Source of the DNA: Amaranthus tricolor
Taxonomy: Eukaryota > Streptophyta > Magnoliopsida > Caryophyllales > Amaranthaceae
DNA length: 64,000 bases
Direction of reading: 5' to 3'
Assembly (NCBI RefSeq): GCF_026212465.1
Contig: NC_080060.1
Location: forward strand, 22,643,106 to 22,707,105
Shown: positions 50,381 to 64,000 of the stretch, piece after piece
Layout of the letters: the number at the start of each line of letters is the position of its first letter
How positions within the stretch are numbered: the first letter of the stretch is position 1
Position numbers and translations under genes: made by a program
The notes under the pieces: generated by a model
What the model saw: the letters and a program-made list of their open reading frames with translations, nothing else
The model's database searches: none
Told to the model about the DNA's origin: nothing

Positions 50381-53300
50381 GCTTAAATACCCATAAAATT
50401 GAAACTTAGCAAGTAATTTCTAGCATATGACTATGATTTTCAATTATAACCAGTTCAACACAATAATATATACCAAATAGTGTTGTGTGCCATGTGTCGT
50501 GCAAAACATACCAAGTTTGAGCTACTTTATGCGCGAAAGTACCAAAAACTTTTAAAAACCGTTAAAATCGCAACTTAACACGTATATTCTAGCATATGAC
50601 AATGAATTTCATTTATAACCACTTCAACACAATAATATATTCCAAAATTTTGTTGTGTGCCAAGTTTCGTGCAAAACAAACCAAGTTTTACTTTATGCGC
50701 GAAAGTGCCAAAAACGCTTAAAAACCCTTAAATTCGCAACTTAACACTTAATTTCTAGTATATGACTATGATTTGAATTTATAACCACTTCAACACAATA
50801 ATATATACCACATACTGTGGTGTGCCAAGTTTCGTGCAAAAAAAAATCAAGTTTCAGCTACTTTATGCACGAAAGTGACAAAAAAGCTTAAAAACCATTA
50901 ATATCGCAACTTAGCACGTAATTACTCGCATATGACTCTTATTTTAAAATAGAACCACTTCATCACAACAATATACACCAAATAGTATTGTGTGCCATGT
51001 TTCGGGTAAAACAAACCGAGTTTGAGCTACTTTACGAGCGAAAGTTCCAATAACGCTTAAAAACCCTTAAAATCGCAACTTAACACTTAATTTTTAGCAT
51101 ATAACTAGGATTTTCAAATCTAACCACTTCAACACAATAATATATGCCAAATAGTGTTGTGTGCCATGTTTCGTACAAAACAAAGCAAGTTTGAGCTACT
51201 TTATGCGCGAAAGGGCCAAAAACGTTTAAAAACCCTTAAAACAGCAACTTAAAGCGTAATTTCTTGCATATGACTATGATTTTCAATTCTAACCACTTCA
51301 ACATAATAATATATACCAAATAGTGTTGTGTGCCATGATTCGTGCAAAACAAACCAAGTTTGAGCTACTTTATGCGCAAAAGTGCCAAAAAAGCTTAAAT
51401 ACCCATAAAAAATTGAAACTTAGCAAGTAATTCCTAGCATACGACTATGATTCTCAATTAGAACCAGTTCAACACAATAATATATACCAAATAGTTTTGT
51501 GTGCCAAGTGTCGTGCAAAACAAACCAAGTTTGACCTACTTTATGCGCGAAATTGCCAAAAACTTTTAAAAACCGTTAAAATCGCAACTTTAACACGTAT
51601 ATTCTAGCATATGATAATGAATCTAAATTCTAACCACTTTAACAAAATAATAATAATGCCAAATTTTGTTGTGAGCCAAGTTTCGTGCAAAACAAACCAA
51701 GTTTGAGCTACTTTATGCGCGAAAGTGTCAAAAACGCTTAAAAACCCGTAAATTCGCAACTTATCACGTAATTTCTAGCATATGACTAATATTTTCAATT
51801 CTAACCACTTCAACACAATAATATACCAAATAGTATTATGTGCCAAGTTTTGTGCGAAACAAACCAAGTTTTAGCCACTTTATGCACAAAAGTGCCAAAA
51901 AAAGCATAAAAACCCATAAAATCGCAACTTAGCACGTATTTTCTTGTATATGACTATGATTTCAATTTATAACCACTTCAACACAATAATATATACCACA
52001 TAGTGTTGTGTGCCAAGTTTCGTGCAAAAAAAAATCAAGTTTCAGCTACTTTATGCACGAAAGTGACAAAAAAGCTTAAAAACCATTAATATCGCAACTT
52101 AGCACGTAATTACTCGCATATGACTCTTATTTTAAAATAGAACCACTTCATCACAACAATATACACCAAATAGTATTGTGTGCCATGTTTCGGGTAAAAC
52201 AAACCGAGTTTGAGCTACTTTACGAGCGAAAGTTCCAATAACGCTTAAAAACCCTTAAAATCGCAACTTAACACTTAATTTTTAGCATATAACTAGGATT
52301 TTCAAATCTAACCACTTCAACACAATAATATATGCCAAATAGTGTTGTGTGCCATGTTTCGTACAAAACAAAGCAAGTTTGAGCTACTTTATGCGCGAAA
52401 GTGCCAAAAACGTTTAAAAACCCTTAAAACAACAACTTAAAGCGTAATTTCTTGCATATGACTATGATATTCAATTCTAACCACTTCAACATAATAATAT
52501 ATACCAAATAGTGTTATGTGCCATGATTCGTGCAAAACAAACCAAGTTTGAGCTACTTTATGCGCAAAAGTGCCAAAAAAGCTTAAATACCCATAAAATT
52601 GAAACTTAGCAAGTAATTTCTAGCATACGACTATGATTCTCAATTAGAACCAGTTCAACACAATAATATATACCAAATAGTTTTGTGTACCAAGTGTCGT
52701 GCAAAACAAACCAAGTTTGACCTACTTTATGCGCGAAAGTGCCAAAAACTTTTAAAAACCGTTAAAATCGCAACTTTAACACGTATATTCTAGCATATGA
52801 TAATGAATTTCAATTCTAACCACTTCAACACAATAATATATGCCAAATTTTGTTGTGAGCCAAGTTTCGTGCAAAACAAACCAAGTTTGACCTACTTTAT
52901 GCGCGAAATTGCCAAAAACTTTTAAAAACCGTTAAAATCGCAACTTTAACACGTATATTCTAGCATATGATAATGAATTTCAATTCTAACCACTTTAACA
53001 CAATAATATACCAAATAGTATTGTGTGCCCAGTTTTGTGCGAAACAAACCAAGTTTTAGCTACTTCATGCGCAAAAGTGCCAAAAAAGCATAAAAACCCA
53101 TAAAATCGCAACTTAGCACATATTTTCTAGTAAATGACTATGATTTCAATTTATAACCACTTCAACACAATAATATATACCACATATTGTTGTGTGCCAA
53201 GTTTCGTGCAAAAAAAAACAAGTTTCAGCTACTTTATGCACAAAAGTGACACAAAAGCTTAAAAACCATTAATATCGCAACTTAGCACGTAATTACTCGC

Positions 53301-56300
53301 ATAACACTCCATTTTAAAATAGAACCACTTCATCACAACAATATATACCAAATAGTATTGTGTGCCAAGTTTCGGGTAAAACAAACCAAGTTTGAGCTAC
53401 TTTACGAGCGAAAGTTCCAATAACGCTTAAAAACCCTTAAAATCGCAACTTAACACGTAATTTTTAGCATATAACTAGGATTTTCAATTCTAACCACTTC
53501 AACACAATAATATATACCAAATAGTGTTGTGTGCCATGTTTCGTACAAAACAAACCAAGTTTGAGCTACTTTATGCACGAAAGTGATAAAAAAGCTTAAA
53601 AACCATTAAAATCGCAACTTAGCACGTAATTACTAGCATATGACTGTGATTTTAAGTTCTAGCCACTTCAACAAAAAATATATATACCAAATAGTATTGT
53701 GTGCCAAGTTTCGTGTAAAACAAACCACGTTTGAGCTACTTGACGAGCGAAAATGCCAAAAAACGCTTAAAAACGCTTAAAATCGCAACTTAACATGTAT
53801 TTTTTAGCATATAACATGAATTTTCAATTTTAACCACTTCAACACAATAATATATGCCAAATAGTGTTGTGTTCTAAGTTTCATACAAAACAAACCACAG
53901 TTTGAGCTACTTTATGCGCGAAAGTGCCAAAAACGCTTAAAAACCCTTAAAATAGCAACTTAACACGTAATTTCTAGCATATGACTATGATTTTAAATTC
54001 TTACCATTTCAACTCAATATATATACCAAATAGTGTTGTGTGCCAAGTTTCGTGCAAAACAAACCAAGTTTGAGCTACTTTATGCGCGAAAGTGCCAAAA
54101 AAGCTTAAATACCCATAAAATTGAAACTTAGCAAGTAATTTCTAGCATATGACTATGATTTTCAATTATAACCAGTTCAACACAATAATATATACCAAAT
54201 AGTGTTGTGTGCCATGCGTGCAAAACATACCAAGTTTGCGCTACTTTATGCGCGAAAGTACCAAAAACTTTTAAAAACCGTTTAAAATCGCAACTTAATA
54301 CGTATATTCTAGCATATGACAATGAATTTCAATTATAACCACTTCAACACAATAATATATTCCAAAATTTTGTTGTGTGCCAAGTTTCGTGCAAAACAAA
54401 CCAAGTTTTACTTTTTGCGCGAAAGTGCCAAAAACGCTTAAAAAACCCTTAAATTCGCAACTTAACACGTAATTTCTAGTATATGACTATGATTTTCAAT
54501 TCTAACCACTTCAACACAATAATATACCAAATAGTATTGTGTGCCAAGTTTCGTGCAAAAAAACCAAGTTTGAGCTTCATTATACGCGAAATAGCCAAAA
54601 AAGCATAAAAAACCCATAACATCACAATTTAGCACGTAATTTCTAGTATATGAGTATGATTTTCATTCATAACCACTTCAACACAAAAATATATACCAAA
54701 TAGTGTTGTGTGCCATGTTTCGTACAAAAACAAATCAAGTTTGAGCTACTTTATGCTCGAAAGCGACAAAAAAAGCTTAAAAATCATTAAAATCGCAACT
54801 TAGCACGTTATTACTAGCATATGACAGTGATTTTAAATTCTAACCACTTCAACAGAACAATATATACAAAAATAGTATTGTGTGCCAAGTTTCGTGTAAA
54901 ACAACTTTTGAGCTACTTTATGCGCGAAAGTGCCAAAAACGTTTTAAAAACCCTTAAAACAGCAACTTAAAGCGTAATTTCTTGCATATGACTATGATTT
55001 TCAATTCTAACCACTTCAACATAATAATATATACCAAATAGTGTTGTGTGCCATGATTCGTGCAAAACAACCCAAGTTTGAGCTACTTATGCGCAAAAGT
55101 GCCAAAAAAGCTTAAATACCCATAAAATTGAAACTTAGCAAGTAATTTCTAGCATACGACTATGATTCTAAATTAGAACCAGTTCAACACAATAATATAT
55201 ACCAAATACTTTTGTGTGCCAAGTGTTGTGCAAAAACAAACCAAGTTTGCCCTACTTTATGCGCGAAAGTGCCAAAAACTTTTAAAACCGTTAAAATCTC
55301 AACTTTAACACGTATATTCTAGCATATGATAATGAATTTCAATTCTAACCACTTTAACACAATAATATATGCCAAATTTTGTTGTGAGCCAAGTTTCGTG
55401 CAAAACAAACCAAGTTTGAGCTACTTTATGCGTGAAAGTGCCAAAAACGCTTAAAAACCCTTAAATTCGCAACTTATCACGTAATTTCTAGCATATGACT
55501 AATATTTTCAATTCTAACCACTTCAACACAATAATATACTAAAATAGTATTATGTGCCAAGTTTTGTGCGAAACAAACCAACTTTTAGCTACTTTATGCG
55601 CAAAAGTGCCAAAAAAGCATAAAAACCCATAAAATCGCAACTTAGCACGTATTTTCTAGTATATGACTATGATTTCAATTTATAACCACTTCAACACAAT
55701 AATATATACCACATAGTGTTGTGTGCCAAGTTTCGTGAAAAAAAAAATCAAGTTTCAGCTACTTTATGCACGAAAGTGACAAAAAAGCTTAAAAACCATT
55801 AATATCGCAACATAGCACGTAATTACTCGCATATGACTCTTATTTTAAAATAGAACCACTTCATCACAACAATATACACCAAATAGTATTGTGTGCCATG
55901 TTTCGGGTAAAACAAACCGAGTTTGAGCTACTTTACGAGCGAAAGTTCCAATAACGCTTAAAAACCCTTAAAATCGCAACTTAACACTTAATTTTTAGCA
56001 TATAACTAGGATTTTCAAATCTAACCACTTCAACACAATAATATATGCCAAATAGTGTTGTGTGCCATGTTTCGTACAAAACAAAGCAAGTTTGAGCTAC
56101 TTTATGCGCGAAAGTGCCAAAAACGTTTAAAAACCCTTAAAACAGCAACTTAAAGCGTAATTTCTTGCATATGACTATGATATTCAATTCTAACCACTTC
56201 AACATAATAATATATACCAAATAGTGTTATGTGCCATGATTCGTGCAAAACAAACCAAGTTTGAGCTACTTTATGCGCAAAAGTGCCAAAAAAGCTTAAA

Positions 56301-58120
56301 TACCCATAAAATTGAAACTTAGCAAGTAATTTCTAGCATACGACTATGATTCTCAAATAGAACCAGTTCAACACAATAATATATACCAAATAGTTTTGTG
56401 TACCAAGTGTCGTGCAAAACAAACCAAGTTTGACCTACTTTATGCGCGAAAGTGCCAAAAACTCTTAAAAACCGTTAAAATCGCAACTTTAACACGTATA
56501 TTCTAGCATATGATAATGAATTTCAATTCTAACCACTTTAACACAATAATATACCAAAAAGTATTGTGTGCCCAGTTTTGTGCGAAACAAACCAAGTTTT
56601 TGCTACTTTATGCGCAAAAGTGCCAAAAAAGCATAAAAACCCATAAAATCGCAACTTAGCACGTATTTTCTAGTAAATGACTATGATTTCAATTTATAAC
56701 CACTTCAACACAATAATATATACCACATAGTGTTGTGTGCCAAGTTTCGTGCAAAAAAAAATCAAGTTTCAGCTACTTTATGCACGAAAGTGACAAAAAA
56801 GCTTAAAAACCATTAATATCGCAACTTAGCACGTAATTACTCGCATAACACTCCATTTTAAAATAGAACCACTTCATCACAACAATATATACCAAATAGT
56901 ATTGTGTGCCAAGTTTCGGGTAAAACAAACCAAGTTTGAGCTACTTTACGAGCGAAAGTTCCAATAACGCTTAAAAACCCTTAAAATCGCAACTTAACAC
57001 GTAATTTTTTGCATATAACTAGGATTTTCAATTCTAACCACTTCAACACAATAATATATACCAAATAGTGTTGTGTGCCATGTTTCGTACAAAACAAACC
57101 AAGTTTGAGCTACTTTATGCACGAAAGTGATAAAAAAGCTTAAAAACCATTAAAATCGCAACTTAGCACGTAATTACTAGCATATGACAATGATTTTAAG
57201 TTCTAGCCACTTCAACAAAAAATATATATACCAAATAGTATTGTGTGCCAAGTTTCGTGTAAAACAAACCACGTTTGAGCTACTTGACGAGCGAAAATGC
57301 CAAAAACGCTTAAAAACGCTTAAAATCGCAACTTAACATGTAATTTTTAGCATATAACAAGAATTTTCAATTTTAACCACTTCAACACAATAATATATGC
57401 CAAATAGTGTTGTGTTCTAAGTTCCATACAAAACAAACCAAGTTTGAGCTACTTTATGCGCGAAAGTGCCAAAAAACGCTTAAAAACCCTTAAAATAGCA
57501 ACTTAACACCGTAATTTCTAGCATATGACTATGATTTTAAATTCTTACCATTTCAACTCAATAATATATACCAAATAGTGTTGTGTGCCAAGTTTCGTGC
57601 AAAACAAACAAAGTTTGAGCTACTTTATGCGCGAAAGTGCCAAAAAAGCTTAAATACCCATAAAATTGAAACTTAGCAAGTAATTTCTAGCATATGACTA
57701 TGATTTTCAATTATAACCAGTTCAACACAATAATATATACCAAATAGTGTTGTGTGCCATGTGTCGTGCATAACATACCAAGTTTGCGCTACTTTATGCG
57801 CGAAAGTACCAAAAACTTTTCAAAACCGTTAAAATCGCAACTTAATACGTATATTCTAGCATATGACAATGAATTTCAATTATAACCACTTCAACACAAT
57901 AATATATTCCAAAATTTTGTTGTGTGCCAAGTTTCGTGCAAAACAAACCAAGTTTTACTTTTTGCGCGAAAGTGCCAAAAACGCTTAAAAACCCTTAAAT
58001 TCGCAACTTAACACGTAATTTCTAGTATATGACTATGATTTTCAATTCTAACCACTTCAACACAATAATATACCAAATAGTATTGTGTGCCAAGTTTCGT
58101 GCAAAAAAAACCAAGTTTGA
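50381..58120 (-). repeat. Higher-order repeat, about 3.54 kb (21 monomers), with nested 7-monomer unit
   Basis: CGCATAACACTCCATTTTAA recurs near 53298 and 56842, and ATAACANGAATTTTCAATTT at 53811 and 57354, both about 3,543 bp apart. ATTACTCGCATATGACTCTT recurs at 50921, 52109 and 55822, showing a nested unit of about 1.19 kb. A single monomer is also freshly duplicated at 52701-53040. Confidence 0.82.
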
Positions 58121-61100
58121 GCTACATTACAATTTAGCACGTAATTTAGCACGTAATTTCTAGTATATGACTATGATTTTCATTCATAACCACTTCCACA
58201 CAATAATATATACCACGTAGTGTTATGTGCCAAGTTTCGTGCAAAAAAAAACAAGTTTCAGCTACTTTATGCACGAAAGTAACAAAAAAGCTTCAACACC
58301 ATTAATATCGCAACTGAGCACGTAATTACTAGCATATGACTGTGATTTTAAAATCTAACAACTTCAACACAAAAATATATACCAAATAGTATTGTGTGCC
58401 GAATTTCGTATAAAACAAACCAAGTTTGAGCTACTTTACGAGCGAAAGTTCCAAAAACTCTTAAAAACCCTTAAAATCGCAACTTAACACGTAATTTCTA
58501 GCATATAACCAGGATTTTCAATTCTAACAACTTCAACACAGTAATGTATACCAAATAGTGTTGTGTGCCATGTTTCGTACAAAACAAATCAAGTTTGAGC
58601 TACTTTATGCACGAAAGCGACAAAAAAGCTTAAAAACCATTAAAATCGCAACTTAGCACGTTATTACTAGCATATGACTGTGATTTTAAATTCTAACCAC
58701 TTCAACAGAACAATATATACAAAAATAGTATTGTGTGCCAAGTATCGTGTAAAACAAACCCAGTTTGAGCTACTTTACGAGCGAAAATGCGAAAAACGCT
58801 TAAAAACCCTTAAAATCGCAACTTAACACGTAATTTTTAGCATATAACAAGAATTTTAAATTTTAACCACTTCAACACAATAATATATGCCAAATAGTGT
58901 TGTGTGCTATGTTTCATACAAAACAAACCAAGTTTGAGCTACTTTATGTGCGAAAGTGCCAAAAACACTTAAAATAGCAACTTAACACGTAATTTCTAGC
59001 ATATGACTATGATTTTAAATGCTTACCACTTCAACACAATAATATATACCAAATAGTGTTGTGTGCCAAGTTTCGTGCAAAACAAACCAAGTTTGAGCTA
59101 CTTTTTGCGCGAAAGTGCCAAAAAATCTTAAATACCCATAAAATGTAAACTAAGCAAGTAATTTCTAGCATATGACCATGATTCTCAATTATAACCAGTT
59201 CAACACAATAATATATACCAAATAGTGCTGTGTGCCAAGTGTCGTACAAAACATACCAAGTTTGAGCTACTTTATGCGCGAAAGTACCAAAAACTTTTAA
59301 AAAACGGTTAAAATCGCAACTTAACACGTATATTCTAGCATATGACAATGAATTTCAATTCTAACCACTTCAACACAATACTATACGAAATAGTATTGTG
59401 TGCCAAGTTTCGTGCAAAATAAACCAAGTTTAAGCTACTTTATGCGCGAAATAGCCAAAAAGGCATAAAAACCCATAAGATCACAACATAGCACGTAATT
59501 TCTAGTATATGACTATGATTTTCATTCATAACCACTTCAACACAAAAATATGTACCACATAGTGTTGTGTGCCAAGGTTCGTGCAAAAAAACCAAGTTTC
59601 AGCTACTTTATGCATGAAAGTAACAAAAAAGCTTCAAAACCATTAATATCGCAACTTAGCATCTAATTTTTAGCATATAACTAGGATTTTCAATTCTAAC
59701 CACTTTAACACAATAATATATACCAAATAGTGTTGTGTGCCATGTTTCGTACAAAACAAACCAAGTTTGAGCTACTTTTATGCGCAAAAGTGCCAAAAAC
59801 TCTTAAAAACCCTTGAAACAACAACTTAACACGTAATTTTTAGCATATGAGTATGATTTTCAATTCTAACCACTTTAACATAATATTATATACCAAATAG
59901 TGTTGTGTGCCATGTTTCGTGCAAAACAAACCAAGTTTGAGCTACTTTATGCGCGAAAGTGCCAAAAAAGCTTAAATACCCATAAAATTGAAACTTAGCA
60001 AGTAATTTCTAGCATATGACAAAGATTTTAAATTATAACCAGTTCAACACAATAATATATAGCAAATAGTGTTGTGTGCCAAGTGTCATGCAAAACAAAC
60101 CAAGTTAGAGCTACTTTATGCGCGAAAGTGCCAAAAACTTTTAAAAACCATTAAAATAGCAACTTTAACACGTATATTCTAGCATATGATAATGAATTTC
60201 AATTCTAACCACTTCAACACAATAATATATGCCAAATTTTATTGTGAGCCAAGTTTCGTGCAAAACAAACTAAGTTTGAGCTACTTTATGCGCGAAAGTG
60301 CAAAAAACGCAAAAAAAACCCTTAAATTCGCAACATAACACATAATTTCTAGCATATGACTAATATTTTCAATTCTAACGACTTCAACACAATAATACAC
60401 CAAATAGTATTGTGTGCCAAGTTTCGGGCGAAACAAAACAAGTTTACTTTATGTGAGAAAGTACCAAAAAAGCATAAAAACCCATAAAATCGCACCTTAG
60501 CATGTAATTTCAAGTATATGACTATGATTTTCATTCATAACCACTTCAACACAATAATATATACCATATAGTGTTGTGTGCCAAGATTCGTGCCAAGAAA
60601 ACCAAGTTTCAGCTACTTTATGCACGAAAGTAACAAAAAAGCTTAAAAACCATTAATATCGAAACTGAGCACGTAATTACTAGCATATGACTGTGATTTT
60701 AAAATCTAACCACTTCAACACAACAATATATACCAAATACTATTGTGTGCCAAATTTCTTGTAAAACAAACCATGTTTGAGCTACTTTACGAGCGAAAGT
60801 TTCAAAAACACTTAAAAACCCTTAAAATCGCAACTTAACACGTAATTTTTAACATATAACTAGGATTTTCAATTCTAACCACTTCAACAAAAAATATATA
60901 CCAAATAGTATTGTGTGCCAAGTTTCGTACAAAACAAACCAAGTTTGAGCTACTTTATGCGCAAAAGTGCCAAAAACGTTTAAAAACCATTAAAACAGCA
61001 ACTTAACACATATATTCTAGCATACGACAATGAATTTCAATTCTAACCACTTCAACACAATAATATATGACAAATTTTGTTGTGTACCAAGTTTCGTGCA

Positions 61101-64000
61101 AAAGAAACCAAGTTTGAGCTACTTAATGCGCGAAAGTGCCAAAAACGCTTAAAAACCCTTAAATTCGCATCTTAACACGTAATTTCTAGCATATGACTAA
61201 TATTTTCAATTCTAACCACTTCAACACAATAATATACTAAATAGTATTGTGTGCCAAGTTTCGTGCAAAACAAACCAAGTTTGAGCTACTTTATGCGCAA
61301 ACGTGCAGAAAAAGTCATAAAAACCCATAAAATCGCAACATAGCACGTATTTTCTAGTATATGACTATGATTTTCATTTATAACCACTTCAACACAATAA
61401 TATATACCACATAATGTTGTATGCCAAGTTTCGTGCAAAAAAAAAAATCATGATTCAGCTACTTTATGCACGAAAGTGACAAAAAAGCTAAAAAACCATT
61501 AATATCGCAACTTAGTACGTAATTACTAGCATATGACTGTTATTTGAAATTCTAACCACTTCAACACAACAATAAATACCAAATAGTATTGTGTGCCAAG
61601 TTTCGTGTAAAACAAACCAAGTCAAAAGTTCCAATAACGCTTAAAAACCCTTAAAATCGCAACTTAACACTTAATTTTTAGCATATAACTAGGATTTTCA
61701 ATTCTAATCACTTCAATACAATAATATATGCCAAATAGTGTGGTGTGCCATGTTTCGTACAAAATAAAGCAATTTTGAGCTACTTTATGCATGAAAGTGC
61801 CAAAAACGTTTAAAAACCCTTAAAACAGCAACTTAACACGTAATTTCTAACATAAAACTATGATTTTCAATTCTAACAACTTCAACATAATAATGTATAC
61901 CAAATAGTGTTGTGTGCCATGTATCGTGCAAAACAAACAAAGTTTGAGCTACTTTATGCGCAAAAGTGCCAAAAAAGCTTAAATACCCATAAAATTGAAA
62001 CTTAGCAAGTAATTTCTAGCATATGACTATGATTCTCAATTTGAACCAGTTCAACACAATAATATATACCAAATAGTGTTGTGTGGCAAGTGTCGTGCAA
62101 AACAAACCAAGTTTGAGCTACTTTATGCGCGACAGTGCCAAAAACTTTTAAAAACCGTTAAAATCGCAACTTTAACACGTATATTCTAGCATATGACAAT
62201 GAATTTCAATTTTAACCACTTCAACACAATAATATATGCCAAATTTTGTTGTGTGCCAAGTTTCGTGCAAAACAAACCAATTTTGATCTACTTTATGAGC
62301 GAAAGTGCTAAAAACGCTTAAAAACCCTTAAATTCGCATCTTAACACGTAATTACTAGCATATGACTGTGATTTTAAAATCTAACCACTTCAACACAACA
62401 GTATATACCAAATATTATTGTGTGCCAAATTTCGTGTAAAACAAACCATTTCAACACAATAATATATAACAAATAGTGTTGTGTGCCATGTTTCGTACAA
62501 AACAAACCAAGTTTGAGCTACTTTATGCGCGAAAGTGCCAAAAACGTTTAAAAAACCCTTAAAACAGAAACTTAACACGTAATTTCTAGCATATGACTAT
62601 GATTCTCAATTAGAACCAGTTCAACTCAATAATATATACCAAATAGTGTTGTGTGCCAAGTGTCGTGCAAAACAAACCAATTTTGAGCTACTTTATTCAA
62701 GAAAGTGCTGAAAACTTTTAAAAATCGTTAAATCGCAACTTTAAAACGTATATTCTAGCATATGACAATGAATTTCAATTATAACCACTTCAACACAATA
62801 ATATATGCCAAATTTTGTTGTGTTCCAAGTTTCCTGCAAAACAAACCAAGTTTGAGCTACTTTATGCGCGAAAGTGCCAAAAACGCTTAAAAACCCTTAA
62901 ATTCGAACCTTAACACGTAATTTCTAGCATATGACTAATATTTTCAATTCTAACCACTTAAGTACAATAATATACCAAATAGTATTGTGTGCCAAGTTTC
63001 GTGCAAAACAAACAAGTTTCAGCTACTTTATCCGCAAAAGTGCCAAAAAAAGCAAATAAACCCATAAAATCGCAACTTAGCACGTATTTTCTAGTATATG
63101 ACTATGATTTTCATTTATAACCACTTCAACACAATAATATATTTCACATAGTGTTGTATGCCAAGATTCGTGCAAAAAAAAAAATCAAGTTTCAGCTACT
63201 TTATGCACGAAAGTGACAAAAAAGCTTAAAAACCCTTAAAACAGCAACTTAACACGTAATTTCTAGCATATGACTAATATTTTCAATTCTAACCACTTCA
63301 ACATATTAATATATACCAAATAGTGTTGTGTGCCATGTTTCGTGCAAAACAAACCAAGTTTTAGCTACTTTATGCGCAAAAGTGGGAAAAAAGCTTAAAT
63401 ACCTATAAAATTGAAACTTAGCAAGTAATTTCTAGCATATGACTATGATTCTCAATTATAACCAGTTCAACACAATAATATATACCAAATAGTGTTGTGT
63501 GCCAAGTGTCGTGCAAAACAAACCAAGTTTGACCTACTTTATGCGCGAAAGTGCCAAAAACTTTTAAAAACCGTTAAAATCGCAACTTTAACACGTATAT
63601 TCTAGCATATGACAATGAATTTCATGTCTAACCACTTCAACACAATAATATATGCGAAATTTTGTTGTGTGCCAAGTTTCGTGCAAAACAAACCAAGTTT
63701 GAGCTAATTTATGCGCGAAAGTGCCAAAAACGTTTAAAAACCCTTAAATTCGCAACTTAACACGTAATTTCTAGCATATGACTAATATTTTCAAATCTAA
63801 GCACTTCAACAAAATAATATACCAAATAGTATTGTGTGCCAAGTTTCGTGCAAAACAAACCAAGTTTGAGCTACTTTATGCACGAAAGTGCCAAAAAAGC
63901 ATAAAAGCACATAAAATCGCAACTTAGCACGTAATTTCTAGTATATGACTATGCTTATCAATTATAACCACTTCAACACAATAATATATACCACATAGTG
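58121..64000 (-). repeat. Array block 3: diverged monomers, runs off the window end
   Basis: Monomer types of block 1 reappear (TTTTTAGCATATAACTAGGA near 58500, 59670, 60850 and 61675), mixed with CTTTAACACGTATATTC types. Several monomers are truncated or chimeric (58130, 61615, 62445). The array continues past 64000. Confidence 0.8.

Larger units (their letters stand above)
7855..64000 (-). repeat. Satellite DNA array, about 169-bp monomer, about 330 copies
   Basis: Head-to-tail monomers fill the rest of the window without interruption. Landmarks such as GTGTTGTGTGCC recur 168-170 bp apart (for example 18348 and 18517; 20471 and 20640). A monomer reads in order GCGCGAAAGTGCC, phased A-tracts, ACACGTAATTTCTAGCATA, TTCAACACAATAATATA, CCAAATAGTGTTGTGTGCC, AAGTTTCGTGCAAAACAAAC and CAAGTTTGAGCTACTTTA. 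The strand is given as minus because the transposon-intron copy of the family runs the other way. The length is near a nucleosome repeat, typical of plant centromeric or heterochromatic satellites; centromeric location is inference. Short open frames in it are by-products of the repeat. Confidence 0.97.

Noticed and set aside
7803..63000. Many minus-strand open frames of 60-106 codons with similar products (HETWHTTLFGIYYCVE and variants)
   Set aside because: They recur because the monomer has few stops in one frame. They differ in start and end from copy to copy, break with each small indel and match no family I know, so they are repeat by-products and not genes.
7855..64000. Regularly spaced repeats as a CRISPR array
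   Set aside because: Repeats are contiguous 169-bp monomers without unique spacers, in plant DNA.

Overview
The window is plant nuclear DNA, most likely from a eudicot. The evidence is a plant-type CACTA (En/Spm-like) transposon with plant-style GT-AG introns, followed by a very long AT-rich satellite array with a period of about 169 bp. There are no bacterial-style operons, RNA genes or CRISPR arrays. I cannot name the species from sequence alone.

Bases 1-7854 are the internal and 3' part of one CACTA element on the + strand; its 5' terminus lies upstream of the window. In order it holds a CTTGTTG-type low-complexity stretch (1-500), AT-rich non-coding DNA (501-1356), a decayed TNP2-type transposase (1357-3977; one frameshift and two in-frame stops, with the C-terminal part missing), a spliced Ulp1/C48-type cysteine protease gene (about 3988-7392; six exons, with the His, Asp, Gln and Cys of the active site all present), a short 3' non-coding stretch, subterminal GCTGCGG/CCGCAGC inverted repeats (7617-7840) and the 3' terminus ending in CACTAGTG (7854). 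The fourth protease intron (4932-7100) is swollen by about ten copies of a 169-bp tandem repeat, interrupted twice by the same 328-bp non-satellite segment.

Bases 7855-64000, about 56 kb, are an uninterrupted satellite array of roughly 330 monomers. It is the same satellite family as the one in the transposon intron, but in the opposite orientation. The array starts at the base after the transposon terminus. It is layered. The flanks (7.9-26 kb and 50.4-64 kb) carry diverged monomers in a recurring order. The centre (about 28.5-50.4 kb) consists of recent higher-order repeats of about 1.52, 1.86, 3.89 and 2.56 kb, and a further 3.54-kb repeat lies at 50.4-58.1 kb. No gene, and no other mobile element, is visible in these 56 kb.

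The main point of interest is the shared identity of an intronic tandem repeat of a CACTA element and a megasatellite-like array directly abutting that element. Either the transposon picked up and locally amplified the satellite, or the satellite was seeded from the transposon. The opposed orientation would also let a read-through transcript fold into a long satellite hairpin.
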